NCBI GenBank assembly: GCA_964550565.1
Contig: CAZKAI010000033.1
Span: 1 to 39,133 of the forward strand
Source: Anaeroglomus sp964550565
Lineage (GTDB): Bacteria > Planctomycetota > Phycisphaerae > Sedimentisphaerales > Anaerohalosphaeraceae
DNA: 39,133 bases
Direction of reading: 5' to 3'
The position numbers and the translations under genes were made by a program. The notes below the pieces were generated by a model that saw only the letters and a list, made by a program, of their open reading frames with translations, searched no databases and was not told where the DNA came from. Shown here one piece after another: positions 24,939 through 33,778 of this stretch (within the stretch, counting starts at the first letter, position 1; each line of letters opens with the position of its first letter).

Positions 24939-26105
24939 ATGTTAAAGTTGAGTTCAATGGAGTGCCGGCCCGCTAAGACGCTTGCGGGTACAAAGATCGC
25001 CCTGGTCTGTGACTGGCTGACGGGGATGCGGGGTGGGGAAAAATGCCTGAAGGCCATCTGCGAGGTCTTCCCGGGGGCGGATATTTTTACGCTGGTCTAT
25101 TATCCTCAGCATTTCAGCGGGGCCTTTGATGGTCATGCCGTACGGACCAGCTTTATTCAGAGACTGCCTGGGAACGAGAGAACATTTCGACATTATCTGC
25201 CGTTGTTTCCAAAGGCTGTTGAATCCTTTAATTTCAATCCTTACGATGTTGTTATCAGTTTCAGCCATTGCGTGGCCAAGGGGGTTCAAACCAGCTCCCG
25301 GATTCCGCATATCTGTTATTGCCACACGCCGGCGCGGTATGTGTGGGATATGCAGAGCCACTATACCGCGAATATGGGATTTATTAAAAAGCGAATTGTC
25401 TCGCAGATGCTGGCGCGGTTGAAACCGTGGGATATCGCCTCGGCCGGGCGAGTGAATTATTATATTGCCAACAGCAATCACATTCAGCAGCGGATCAAAC
25501 GCTGTTACAATCAGGATTCACAAGTCATTTATCCGCCGGTGGATGTCAACCGATTTCAGATGTCTACTACCTCCGACGGGTATTATTTAGTCCTGTCGGC
25601 ATGGGTTCCCTATAAGCGTGTTGATGTCGCCATCCAGGCATTCAGCGGGTCCAAACGAAAACTGGTCATTGCCGGGCGGGGGCCTGAATCCGAGCGGTTA
25701 AAAAGATGCCGCCTGCCGAATATCGAATTTGTTGACAACCCGGATGATGCGATGGTCGAGCAGCTTTTGGGCAATTGCAGGGCGCTGATCTTTCCGGGGC
25801 AGGAGGATTTCGGGATTGTCCCGCTGGAGGCTCAGGCCTGCGGCAAACCTGTGATTGCCTATGGGGCAGGGGGGGCGTTGGAAACGGTTATCGGGATCGA
25901 TTCAGCCGACAGTCACTGTGCGACAGGAATTCTGTACGAAGATCCTTCTCCGCAATCGCTGTTACATGCCGTTGAACGATTTGAACAGGTTGAAGGCCGG
26001 TTTTTGCCGGAACACTGTCGTCGCAATGCCCAGCGGTTTAATACGGAACGCTATCAGAGCCAGATGCTTCAATTTATCGAGTCGGTGTGGGACGCCTGGC
26101 AGTAA
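24939..26105 (+). CDS. Glycosyltransferase family 4 (WbaZ-like mannosyltransferase type)
   Basis: This is a 388-residue GT-B enzyme. The N-terminal domain has KIALVCDWLTGMRGGEK, the opening typical of the WbaZ group, followed by CYCHTPARYVWDM. The C-terminal nucleotide-sugar-binding domain has VIAGRGPESERL and the E-x7-E motif in PGQEDFGIVPLEAQACGKPVIAY. ATG 24957 is an alternative start. The stop is at 26105, and the last 32 nt overlap the 3' end of the convergent GT39-like gene. It likely adds mannose or a similar sugar; this is inferred from family resemblance only. Confidence 0.9.
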   Translation: MLKLSSMECRPAKTLAGTKIALVCDWLTGMRGGEKCLKAICEVFPGADIFTLVYYPQHFSGAFDGHAVRTSFIQRLPGNERTFRHYLPLFPKAVESFNFNPYDVVISFSHCVAKGVQTSSRIPHICYCHTPARYVWDMQSHYTANMGFIKKRIVSQMLARLKPWDIASAGRVNYYIANSNHIQQRIKRCYNQDSQVIYPPVDVNRFQMSTTSDGYYLVLSAWVPYKRVDVAIQAFSGSKRKLVIAGRGPESERLKRCRLPNIEFVDNPDDAMVEQLLGNCRALIFPGQEDFGIVPLEAQACGKPVIAYGAGGALETVIGIDSADSHCATGILYEDPSPQSLLHAVERFEQVEGRFLPEHCRRNAQRFNTERYQSQMLQFIESVWDAWQ

Positions 26106-27555
26106 GCTGGTAGATGTCAATCGCCTGATCCACAGATTCCATTCCCGTTTGCAGTATTGGGGCGTTTTTGGGAAGAAAGACTGCATCCTCAGAATTTTTT
26201 CGCACGATAAAATAATCCGCCTCGATGGGGCGACGACGGATTTTGTATGCTCTCTGGGCATAAAATCCAATGCGATTGTCGAATACGCCAAGTCTTGCAT
26301 CCTGCGGGATGTTTTTGTTCAGCCATATCCCGAGCGCTGTATAATGGGCCTTGTCGGCATGGGCGGGGCGAAACAGTTTGGGGATAAAAATAACAATCGC
26401 GACGATGATGAACGCCGAGGCAAACCTGCGGCGTTTGTCCACGGTTGAGCCGCACCGTCTTGCGAAAAGGGCCATGCCCTTGCCGCACCAGGCCATCGAA
26501 AAGAGAACAAACGGCATGATATGGCGATGGCTGATATACCCGGCGTAGCAATACAGCCACATCAACAGGCCAAACCAGACGACCAGAAAGATGGTCAGTA
26601 CCTGGTCGTTCACCTCCAATCTGGAGAATCGCCTGAGCTTGAAAAAGATTGCTATGGCAATGGGGACAATCAGCAGGTAGATGACATTGGCTAATTTATC
26701 GATAAAACGCAGCGGTGCTTTGAAGATATCCGGCATGAAACCGCACCGGACAGGCTGCCCCAAGGCATCGTCTGTTTTTATTGCCTCGGATGCGGGGGGT
26801 GTTGGCTGGGCCTGAACGGTTTTATTCCGGTTGCTGTTGAGGATTTTTTTGGGAAGCAGCGAGCCTTTATAGGCCATATAGGGGGCCGCAAACAGGGCAG
26901 CCGTCAGTCCCATCATCAGCAGGCACTTCAATGCAGGAATCCGCTGTTGGGATTTTCGCAGCGGGATCAACGCAAAATAAATTCCGGCCACAATGACGAC
27001 GAAGGCGCCTTCGGGCCGAATCAGGTAGGCCAATCCGCTGGCAATCCCGGACAAGATGAAGCACCGCGTTTTATCTGTGCGGATTCCATCCAGATACAGC
27101 AATAAGGCGGTTGCCGTGAACATCAGGCATGGCCAGTCGCTCAGGGCGTCGCCTCCGTTTTCGGCATATACAGGGATCAGCAGGATAAGGAATACATGCA
27201 GAAGTGCTGTTTTAGGCGGGCCAAATCGGCCAAACAGGAGATATAAGACCGCCAGCGTGATGATTTTACAGACTCCGGTGACCAATTGGCCGGACAGGAT
27301 TTTCTGCTCGAGGGTAAGGTTGTCCGTCCAGAGTCCCATGCCTTTCTGGACAAACCATACCAATGTCGGATACCCCGGATGCTGATCATAAGCCCGAATG
27401 GCCTCTCCCGGGGCCGTATGCAACTGATCGGTGAATTCAAGAAACGTGACTGAGTCATTGGAAATGCACCGGAACGTTGCCGATTTGAAGATGCCCAGCA
27501 GCACGGCGACCAGGATAAAAAGCAGAAAAAGCCGGTGATTCGGTTTAATAGGCAT
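26074..27555 (-). CDS. GT39-like membrane glycosyltransferase (GT-C fold)
   Basis: I chose ATG 27555 (MPIKPNHRLF), which overlaps the end of the upstream sugar-transferase gene by 11 nt. A longer frame would lie in that gene's coding region. The protein has 493 residues and about ten hydrophobic segments. It begins with a transmembrane helix, then an acidic/polar loop (SNDSVTFLEFTDQLH, DQHPGYPTLVW) of the kind found in ArnT/PMT-type GT39 enzymes that take polyprenyl-phosphate sugars. A soluble C-terminal domain follows. It probably decorates the glycan, or a protein, on the outer side of the membrane. It is convergent with the GT4 gene. Confidence 0.8.
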   Translation of the reverse strand: MPIKPNHRLFLLFILVAVLLGIFKSATFRCISNDSVTFLEFTDQLHTAPGEAIRAYDQHPGYPTLVWFVQKGMGLWTDNLTLEQKILSGQLVTGVCKIITLAVLYLLFGRFGPPKTALLHVFLILLIPVYAENGGDALSDWPCLMFTATALLLYLDGIRTDKTRCFILSGIASGLAYLIRPEGAFVVIVAGIYFALIPLRKSQQRIPALKCLLMMGLTAALFAAPYMAYKGSLLPKKILNSNRNKTVQAQPTPPASEAIKTDDALGQPVRCGFMPDIFKAPLRFIDKLANVIYLLIVPIAIAIFFKLRRFSRLEVNDQVLTIFLVVWFGLLMWLYCYAGYISHRHIMPFVLFSMAWCGKGMALFARRCGSTVDKRRRFASAFIIVAIVIFIPKLFRPAHADKAHYTALGIWLNKNIPQDARLGVFDNRIGFYAQRAYKIRRRPIEADYFIVRKNSEDAVFLPKNAPILQTGMESVDQAIDIYQLTARRPTPTR

Positions 27556-28936
27556 TGGGGTCCTTGAACAAATGGAACAGCGTTCGCAGCAGGATGACCA
27601 GGTCCAGTCCGAGCGACCAGTTCTGGATATAGTACAGGTCGTACTGAACCCGTTTTCTGATGGAGGTGTTGCCGCGGTATCCATGAATCTGGGCCCAGCC
27701 GGTCATCCCGGATTTGACTTTATGCCGCAGCATGTATTTTTTGTATTCTTCGGAAAATTTCTCCACGTACTCCGGCTGTTCAGGCCGCGGGCCGACGAGG
27801 CTCATGTCGCCCTTGAGCACATTAAAAAGCTGAGGCAGTTCATCGAGGCTGGTCGAACGCAGAAACGCCCCCAGTCGTGTGCGTCGCGGGTCGTCCTGGA
27901 CCGTCCATGAGGCCTGTTCCTCGGTGCCGTTCCGCATAGTTCTGAATTTGATGATATGAAATGCTTTCTGGTTCATGCCGATGCGCTGGTGCTTATAAAA
28001 CACGGGTCCGCTGCTGGTTACCTTAATCAGTGCCGCAATGATCAACATTGGGATTGAAAGCAGAATGATCAGCAGGAGAGCAACGATCCGGTCGAACAGG
28101 TCTTTGATGAGGATATGAACTCCGGACAACGGCGGCTCGGATGCGGTGAATAAGACGCTGGACCCCACCGTCAATGTCGAGGGACGACTCAGGGCTGTCA
28201 GTCCGCCCCAGTCGGGCAGGATGCGAACGGTGATACCGGAGTATTGCAGTTTTTCCAGAATTGAGAATGTCGCCGGGGAACTTTGTTTGGCCAGGTATAT
28301 CTCGTCGATTTGATTGGCCTTCAGGATGTCCGGCAATTGCTCGATGTATCCGTAAATGGGGATGCCCTGAATGGTTTTTCCGTCAAGGCGGGGGTTGTCA
28401 TCCAGAAAAAAGGCACAGGTCAGTCCCCAGTAGCTGCATCGGCGGATATCTCTGAACAGCCGCAGGGCATTTTTGCCGGTGCCGATAATGGCATAGTGCC
28501 GCTGGTTGTATCCTCTGGCGCGCATATATCGCAGCGTTTTGACCAGCAGGAAATGGCAGCTCAGCAGGCCGGCCAGCAGCAGGAAGAAAAACAAAAACAG
28601 CAGAACCCGGGTGTAAGGGGCTTTTTCGATATAATACAGAAACGCGATTATCAGGATATAGCCCAGTACGATTGAGCCGAGCTGCTTTTGAATTTGCGTT
28701 CCGAGGGTCTGGATGCGGATGGATTTGTAAATCCCAAACCAGTATCTGCTTATGCAGATGATGAATACAACCGGGACCGTCAGGGTCAGATGCGTGGTAT
28801 AGCGGGGGATGTCGGTGTAGGAAAAAAGCCCGCAGTGAAAGCGGAGAAAATAGCAGAAATTCCATATTGTCGCGACGGCGACTGCATCGAGACAAATGCG
28901 TATAAAATTAACAATGGCAAAGTGTCGCTTGAGCAT
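27545..28936 (-). CDS. Undecaprenyl-phosphate sugar phosphotransferase (WcaJ/WbaP-like initiating enzyme)
   Basis: This 463-residue protein has four to five N-terminal transmembrane helices, a Rossmann-like central domain (YAIIGTGKNALRLFRDIRR) of the CoA_binding_3 type, and a C-terminal bacterial sugar transferase domain. The catalytic core contains KFRTM, DELPQLFNVLKGDMSLVGPRP and the end motif 'WAQIHGYRG...R...D..YI.NWS'. Enzymes of this family put the first sugar-1-phosphate on undecaprenyl phosphate and thereby begin glycan synthesis. It fits as the start point of the locus. It is transcribed in the same direction as the cys genes and could form one unit with them. Confidence 0.92.
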   Translation of the reverse strand: MLKRHFAIVNFIRICLDAVAVATIWNFCYFLRFHCGLFSYTDIPRYTTHLTLTVPVVFIICISRYWFGIYKSIRIQTLGTQIQKQLGSIVLGYILIIAFLYYIEKAPYTRVLLFLFFFLLLAGLLSCHFLLVKTLRYMRARGYNQRHYAIIGTGKNALRLFRDIRRCSYWGLTCAFFLDDNPRLDGKTIQGIPIYGYIEQLPDILKANQIDEIYLAKQSSPATFSILEKLQYSGITVRILPDWGGLTALSRPSTLTVGSSVLFTASEPPLSGVHILIKDLFDRIVALLLIILLSIPMLIIAALIKVTSSGPVFYKHQRIGMNQKAFHIIKFRTMRNGTEEQASWTVQDDPRRTRLGAFLRSTSLDELPQLFNVLKGDMSLVGPRPEQPEYVEKFSEEYKKYMLRHKVKSGMTGWAQIHGYRGNTSIRKRVQYDLYYIQNWSLGLDLVILLRTLFHLFKDPNAY

Positions 28937-29024
28937 GATTGTTTATCTCTGTTTATGGAAAATCAATGTACTATTTCCATGCCCTTTCGAGCGGTTCCAG
29001 TTCCTATGCCATTTTCAAATACGG

Positions 29025-29795
29025 TTAAAGCAATGGGTTCAATATATTCCACAGTGTTTGTCCGCATGCAGTGAATCCATCCATTAACGTATTGGGCCGG
29101 TTAAAGGTTCTATGAGGGTCGTTTTTAATTTCTGTTCTGCCGCCGCCTGCGGCGACCAGCGCCGCACCAGCCGCGACATCCCATTCATTTTTGGGGGCCA
29201 GACTGATGGTTGCATCCGCCAGACCCGCTGCCACCTGGGCCAGTTTATAGGCAATCGAGCCGCAGGGGACAATCTCAAACGGTGCCGATTCCAGCGGCTT
29301 CCACAGACCTTTGCGTATCTCGCTGCGGCTGGCCAGCACCCTGGCGCCTGCCAGTGTTGTTTTATCAGTGGCTCGGGCGGGGGTGCCGTTCAGGGTCACG
29401 CCACTATGAATAGTCCCCAGAAAAAGCTGGCCCGCCGCCGGATTTAAAATCCCTCCCGCGACCGGCTGGCCTTTCACGACCAATCCCACCGAAATGCACC
29501 ACTCCGGAATCCCTTCGACGAATTCCCGCGTGCCGTCAATCGGGTCCACAATCCATACCCGTTTTTTATCTAATCGATCCGGATTGTCCACCGTTTCTTC
29601 GGAAAGCCATCCCTCGTCCGGCCCCAGCAGCATTTCCTTGAGGACATTGTCCACGGCCAAATCCGCCGCTGTGACGGGGTCTCCGCCGGCCTTTTTTTCC
29701 GCCGCGATGCGTCCCGGCGTAAAGGCCGAGACGGACTTGGCGGCTTCGGCAAGGGCCTGCTGGATCCGTATCAAATCTTTTTCCAGGCGATCCAT
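29025..29795 (-). CDS. cysQ: 3'(2'),5'-bisphosphate nucleotidase (PAP phosphatase), CysQ
   Basis: This is a 256-residue inositol-monophosphatase-family protein with the metal-binding motifs DPIDGTREFVEG and NEWDVAAGAALVAAGG, plus 'LSEE' upstream. It hydrolyses the 3'-phosphate of PAP, the by-product of PAPS-dependent sulfotransferases. Its location beside cysC, cysD and cysN supports this. The ATG at 29795 overlaps the cysN stop by one base (TAATG), so translation is coupled. The family also includes inositol phosphatases, so the substrate call rests on context. Confidence 0.85.
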   Translation of the reverse strand: MDRLEKDLIRIQQALAEAAKSVSAFTPGRIAAEKKAGGDPVTAADLAVDNVLKEMLLGPDEGWLSEETVDNPDRLDKKRVWIVDPIDGTREFVEGIPEWCISVGLVVKGQPVAGGILNPAAGQLFLGTIHSGVTLNGTPARATDKTTLAGARVLASRSEIRKGLWKPLESAPFEIVPCGSIAYKLAQVAAGLADATISLAPKNEWDVAAGAALVAAGGGRTEIKNDPHRTFNRPNTLMDGFTACGQTLWNILNPLL

Positions 29796-31594
29796 TATAT
29801 CAGGATTCCCTTCTGTTTCAGGAAAGAATGGACCTTGTTGACGTTGGTCTCGGCGGCTTCACCGCGGCTGAGTACTAACGATGTCTCGATGTCCGTCGGT
29901 TCTTCGCCCAGCCAGATGACTTCAATCAGGTCGCTATCGACGGTGTTCTGAATGATGCGCAGGTCTTCCTGGGTCAGGCCGATGGCCGTAACCACCAGAA
30001 TCAGGCCGCTTTCGAGCATCAGGTTGGCCACTTCGCCCAGACGTCGTAAATGCTCAGGTCGATGCGGCTGGTCGGTGCCCGGTTTTTTAATGTCGGCATC
30101 CACACCATAGAGCACGTTGGCGATGCCCATGAAGAACACAAACCGCCCTTCGCTGAACAATTTCTGTTCGACCGCCCGGGCCAGCGTTTTTTTGCCGGTA
30201 TTTTGTCTGCCGGTAATGATAATCAGCGAGGGCCGCTGTCGATAGGACTGCTGCCGCTGGTCGCGTGAAATCTCACTTAAAGCCCATTTCTGATTGCGCC
30301 GCATGACGTAATCACGCAGATTTTCCTGGGCATCCGTCAGGGCCTTGCGGACAATGCCCCCGCCGCGAATTTCATAGTCATCGACAATGACAAATCGCCC
30401 TGTTGCCTCGATGACGTCCGTCGGGTCAAAGGCAATCGCCCGGGCTGTCCGCAGGATGCAGTCGGCCACATTGTGATATTTGACCTGTTCGTTGGATTGT
30501 CCGGTTGCCATCTCGGCCGCGTCAATGGTGCTGAGAATCTCTTCGACGACCATCGGCTGGCGGGCGGTCCCGATTTTCAGGATATATTCTTTATTCTTGA
30601 CTAGGGGCTTTTTGCCCATCCAGAACAAACTGACCTGCATGCGAGAGCTGACCTGCGGGGCGGGCTGGCCGACCTTGGCGGCAATCTGCCCACGGGCGAT
30701 ATAAATCTGGGTTTCGAGCGTTAGTGCCGCCGCTGTGGCCGCCTCGAACTGCTGCGGGATTTCGGCGTTAAACTGTTCCAGTGTCTTGACGATGCTGCTT
30801 TTGCCGGAGGGATAAAAGATGAGTTCATCACCCACCCGGACATCACCGCTATCGACCGTCCCGGCCACAATCCGCCGCTTGTCGCCGGCGGCGGTAAATT
30901 TATATACATCCTGCACCGGCATCCGGAACGGCTTATGCAGCGGGGCGGGTTCCTTGACAAACGAGTCCAGCGTTTCCAGTACGGTCTTGCCTGTGTACCA
31001 CGGCATCGTGTCGCTGCGGGCCGCGATATTGTCGCCCTGCATGCCGCTGATGGGGATAAATGTTCCGGTCAGACCTGTCTGGCCGAGAAACTTGCCGTAT
31101 TCAGTTGTAATCTTATCGAATGTTTCCTTGTTGTAGCCGACCAGGTCCATCTTGTTGACCAGCACCACAAGCTGACGGATCCCCAGAAGCGACAGCAAAT
31201 ACCCATGCCGCCGCGAATTTTCCTGTATGCCTTCTTCGGCGTCAATCACCAGAAGTGCTGCCTCTGCATGTGAAGCCCCCGTCACCATATTCCTCAAAAA
31301 CTCGATATGTCCCGGGGCATCGATAATAATATAGTATCGTTTTGCGGTCTTGAAAAAGATGCGGGCCGCGTCAATGGTGATGCCCTGCGAACGCTCGTCT
31401 TTCAGTGCATCCAGCAGAAAGGCGTATTCGAACGGCTTGCTGTTGCGCCGGCACATCTCCTGAATCTGCTGCAGCTTGCCCTGCGGCAGCGAATCCGTAT
31501 CGGCCAGCAGTCTGCCGACGACGGTACTCTTGCCGTGATCGACATGCCCGACAATCACAATATTGAGCCGCTCTGTTAGTACCTGGTTATCCAT
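29795..31594 (-). CDS. cysN: Sulfate adenylyltransferase subunit 1 (CysN) with a degenerate APS-kinase-like C-terminus
   Basis: This is a 599-residue protein. The N-terminal GTPase carries GHVDHGKST, DAPGHIEF and NKMD. It stimulates ATP sulfurylase formation of APS in partnership with CysD. Translation-factor-like beta barrels follow to about residue 435. The C-terminal about 150 residues resemble APS kinase (RPEHLRRLGEVANLMLESGLILVVTAI), but its P-loop reads GRQNTGKKT instead of G-x4-G-K-[S/T], and the catalytic DGDN-R is replaced by MGIANVLYG. It therefore looks inactive as a kinase, perhaps structural or regulatory. The separate intact cysC at 32513 supplies kinase activity. Confidence 0.88.
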   Translation of the reverse strand: MDNQVLTERLNIVIVGHVDHGKSTVVGRLLADTDSLPQGKLQQIQEMCRRNSKPFEYAFLLDALKDERSQGITIDAARIFFKTAKRYYIIIDAPGHIEFLRNMVTGASHAEAALLVIDAEEGIQENSRRHGYLLSLLGIRQLVVLVNKMDLVGYNKETFDKITTEYGKFLGQTGLTGTFIPISGMQGDNIAARSDTMPWYTGKTVLETLDSFVKEPAPLHKPFRMPVQDVYKFTAAGDKRRIVAGTVDSGDVRVGDELIFYPSGKSSIVKTLEQFNAEIPQQFEAATAAALTLETQIYIARGQIAAKVGQPAPQVSSRMQVSLFWMGKKPLVKNKEYILKIGTARQPMVVEEILSTIDAAEMATGQSNEQVKYHNVADCILRTARAIAFDPTDVIEATGRFVIVDDYEIRGGGIVRKALTDAQENLRDYVMRRNQKWALSEISRDQRQQSYRQRPSLIIITGRQNTGKKTLARAVEQKLFSEGRFVFFMGIANVLYGVDADIKKPGTDQPHRPEHLRRLGEVANLMLESGLILVVTAIGLTQEDLRIIQNTVDSDLIEVIWLGEEPTDIETSLVLSRGEAAETNVNKVHSFLKQKGILI

Positions 31595-31622
31595 AGCTTA
31601 TCTTTTGTAAGAATGTAAAGGC

Positions 31623-32504
31623 TTACATATATCCTTCGCGACGCAGCGTTTCCAGCCCGCCGCCGTCTTCGGCATCCTGGGCGCGCCCGCTGCGTTCGGC
31701 AATATTTTTCAAATGGCCACTGCGAAGTTCTTCGATGATTTCTTTGGGGTTTTTCGCCTGTGACTGGATGGGAAACGTGCACGGCCAGCACCCCAGCGAC
31801 CGATACCGCTTGCCGTCGCCCTGGTCGTAATACAGCGACACCGTCGGGATCTTTTCCCGCTCGATGTATTCCCAGATGTTCAATTCCGTCCAGTCCAGCA
31901 GCGGGTGAACCCGTACATGCGTTCCAGGAGCGAAATCCGTCTTATACTGATTCCAGAACTCCGGGGGCTGATCGGCGATATCCCAGTCGCTGTTGGTATC
32001 GCGAGCTGAAAAATAGCGTTCCTTGCTGCGGCTGCCTTCTTCATCGGCCCGTAGCCCGACAATGACGCCGGTAAAGGGTTCGGTGTTGCTGTCCACTTCG
32101 TACTGGTCCGCCGTGTGATTGAACCGGTATCGCGGCCAGTCGCCGGCCAGGGTATGCTTCAGGGCCTCGGTCTTGAGCAGCCGACAGCAGGTCAACCGGT
32201 CGGCGTTGCCGTCGGGAAAGGTTTTCTTGTCGGCCAGGGCCTGCGCATTGACCCCATAAACCATGTCCAGCTTCCATTGGCGCGTCAGCCGGTCGCGGTA
32301 AGTAATCATCTCCGGGATTTTATAATGGGTATCGATATGCACCAGCGGAAACGGCACATGTCCCAGAAAGGCCTTTCGCGCCAGCCACAACAGCACTGTG
32401 CTGTCCTTGCCGATGGACCACAGCATACAAAGGCTCTTGAAGTTCGCATACGCCTCGCGAAGGATATGAACGCTCTGATATTCCAGTTGATCCAGATGAT
32501 CCAT
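31623..32504 (-). CDS. cysD: Sulfate adenylyltransferase subunit 2 (CysD)
   Basis: This 293-residue protein belongs to the PP-loop ATPase superfamily. Its nucleotide-binding loop is LWSIGKDSTVLLWLARKAF, and VHIDTHYKIPEMI, RADEEGSRSKERYFS, HPLLDWTELNIWEYIEREKIP and RSLGCWPCTFP are strong CysD signatures. With CysN it makes APS from ATP and sulfate. It starts 8 nt after the cysC stop and ends 28 nt before cysN, in the same operon. In this setting APS most likely feeds PAPS and sulfotransfer, not sulfur assimilation, because no APS/PAPS reductase is present in the window. Confidence 0.95.
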   Translation of the reverse strand: MDHLDQLEYQSVHILREAYANFKSLCMLWSIGKDSTVLLWLARKAFLGHVPFPLVHIDTHYKIPEMITYRDRLTRQWKLDMVYGVNAQALADKKTFPDGNADRLTCCRLLKTEALKHTLAGDWPRYRFNHTADQYEVDSNTEPFTGVIVGLRADEEGSRSKERYFSARDTNSDWDIADQPPEFWNQYKTDFAPGTHVRVHPLLDWTELNIWEYIEREKIPTVSLYYDQGDGKRYRSLGCWPCTFPIQSQAKNPKEIIEELRSGHLKNIAERSGRAQDAEDGGGLETLRREGYM

Positions 32505-32512
32505 AATCGCCT

Positions 32513-33052
32513 TTATAAATAGCGTTGTATATAATCCAGAATCGTCTTTTCCGACTGGTCGATGCTCTGCTGGTCGGTTTTGACGACTATTTCAGGATGC
32601 TGCGGCTCTTCATACGGGTCATCCAGCCCGGTAAACGATTGAATCTGCCCGGCCATGGCTTTTTTGTAGAGTCCTTTGACATCTCGTTTCCGGCAGGTTT
32701 CCAGCGATGCATCCACATAGACTTCCACGAAGTTCCGGCAGAGTCCGCGGACAAAGTCCCGAGCCTCCCGATACGGTGAGATAAAAGATGCCACCACGAT
32801 GACCCCATGGTGTTCCAGCCGGCTGGCCATGTATCCGACCCGCTTGATGTGTTCATCGCGGTCTTTGCGTGAAAAACCCGTGGCCGGGAATGCCGCACGC
32901 AGACTGTCTCCGTCCAGGCGTTCGATGCGTCGTCCAGACTGAGTCAGTCGCTCGTAAACCCTGTCGGCCAAAGTACTTTTGCCCGCGCCCGAAAGCCCGG
33001 TAAACCACAGCACAAAGGCTGGTTTTTCATTTGTTTGTGACGTTGTTTTCAT
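32513..33052 (-). CDS. cysC: Adenylyl-sulfate kinase (CysC)
   Basis: This 179-residue stand-alone APS kinase has an intact P-loop (WFTGLSGAGKSTLADRVYERL), the substrate motif RLDGDSLRAAFP, FSRKDRDEHIKRVGYMA and FISPYREARDFVR. All known catalytic elements are visible. It produces PAPS, the sulfate donor for the two sulfotransferase-like proteins at 19005 and 20303. It is the first gene of the reverse-strand cysC-cysD-cysN-cysQ unit. Confidence 0.95.
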   Translation of the reverse strand: MKTTSQTNEKPAFVLWFTGLSGAGKSTLADRVYERLTQSGRRIERLDGDSLRAAFPATGFSRKDRDEHIKRVGYMASRLEHHGVIVVASFISPYREARDFVRGLCRNFVEVYVDASLETCRKRDVKGLYKKAMAGQIQSFTGLDDPYEEPQHPEIVVKTDQQSIDQSEKTILDYIQRYL

Positions 33053-33083
33053 CCCTGACTTCTATTCCAAATCATAATCGCAC

Positions 33084-33112
33084 ACAATACCAGACTTTCT
33101 TAGCAATTACAA
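33084..33112 (-). promoter_or_regulatory. Putative promoter of the cysC-cysD-cysN-cysQ unit
   Basis: On the reverse strand, TTGTAA (33112-33107), a 17-nt spacer and TATTGT (33089-33084) with an extended TG element lie about 30 nt upstream of the cysC ATG. The -35 is a poor match. Confidence 0.35.
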
Positions 33113-33188
33113 TCCTGTATGTCTTTTTCTGAACAGTGGACTTTCGACAGGGCGGGTCCGGAATTCTTGTTATGAAAATAAAAACCCG

Positions 33189-33217
33189 TTGAATTGGCCC
33201 TGTTTTTCAGCTATGAT
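33189..33217 (+). promoter_or_regulatory. Putative sigma70-type promoter of the ferritin-like gene
   Basis: TTGAAT (33189-33194), a 17-nt spacer and TATGAT (33212-33217) lie about 43 nt before the ATG at 33260, in the divergent spacer between cysC and this gene. Confidence 0.5.
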
Positions 33218-33259
33218 GACCCCATCGACTATTCGAAACTTCAATAGAAAGGGAACGCT

Positions 33260-33742
33260 ATGGATATCTTTGCCTTTGCGATGAAGATGGAACAAGACGG
33301 CGAAACCTTTTATCGGGAGCTTGCCCAGAAAACGACCCATAAAGGAGTTGCCAATATCCTCGAAATGCTGGCCGATGAGGAGGTCAAACATTACAAAGCC
33401 ATCAAAGCCATGCAGGGAGGCTCCCATGCGATGTCCGACACCGACGTGGTTGGGCGAGCAAGAAACATCTTCCAGCGCATTCGTGAATTCGGGGATGCAT
33501 TTGAAACCGCAACGGATGACATTGCCCTGTACCGACAGGCGATGAAGCTCGAAAAGCAGAGTGAGGATTTTTATCTGGATCGGGCCGACCAGGTTACCGA
33601 GCAGGGGCAGAAGCAATTATTTCTGCAGTTGGCCGGCGAGGAGAAAAAACACTATTATCTGCTCGAGAATATCGTGGATTTTGTCTCCCGACCCCAGCAT
33701 TGGCTCGAAAACGCAGAATTCTTCCACATGGAAGATTATTAA
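33260..33742 (+). CDS. Ferritin-like (rubrerythrin-type, COG1633-like) protein
   Basis: This is a 160-residue four-helix-bundle protein with the di-iron ligand pattern of the ferritin-like superfamily: KMEQDGETFYRELA, MLADEEVKHYKAI, KLEKQSEDFYLDRA and LAGEEKKHYYLL, i.e. two E...E-x-x-H pairs. It has no rubredoxin-like CxxC domain. Family members bind iron or reduce peroxides, or are of unknown role in anaerobes. AAAGGGA precedes the ATG. It lies 36 nt before the oxidoreductase gene and may protect that oxygen-sensitive enzyme; this is inference. Confidence 0.88.
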   Translation: MDIFAFAMKMEQDGETFYRELAQKTTHKGVANILEMLADEEVKHYKAIKAMQGGSHAMSDTDVVGRARNIFQRIREFGDAFETATDDIALYRQAMKLEKQSEDFYLDRADQVTEQGQKQLFLQLAGEEKKHYYLLENIVDFVSRPQHWLENAEFFHMEDY

Positions 33743-33778
33743 ACCATCTCTAACCCATATCCATTTTCGGAGGGCAGC

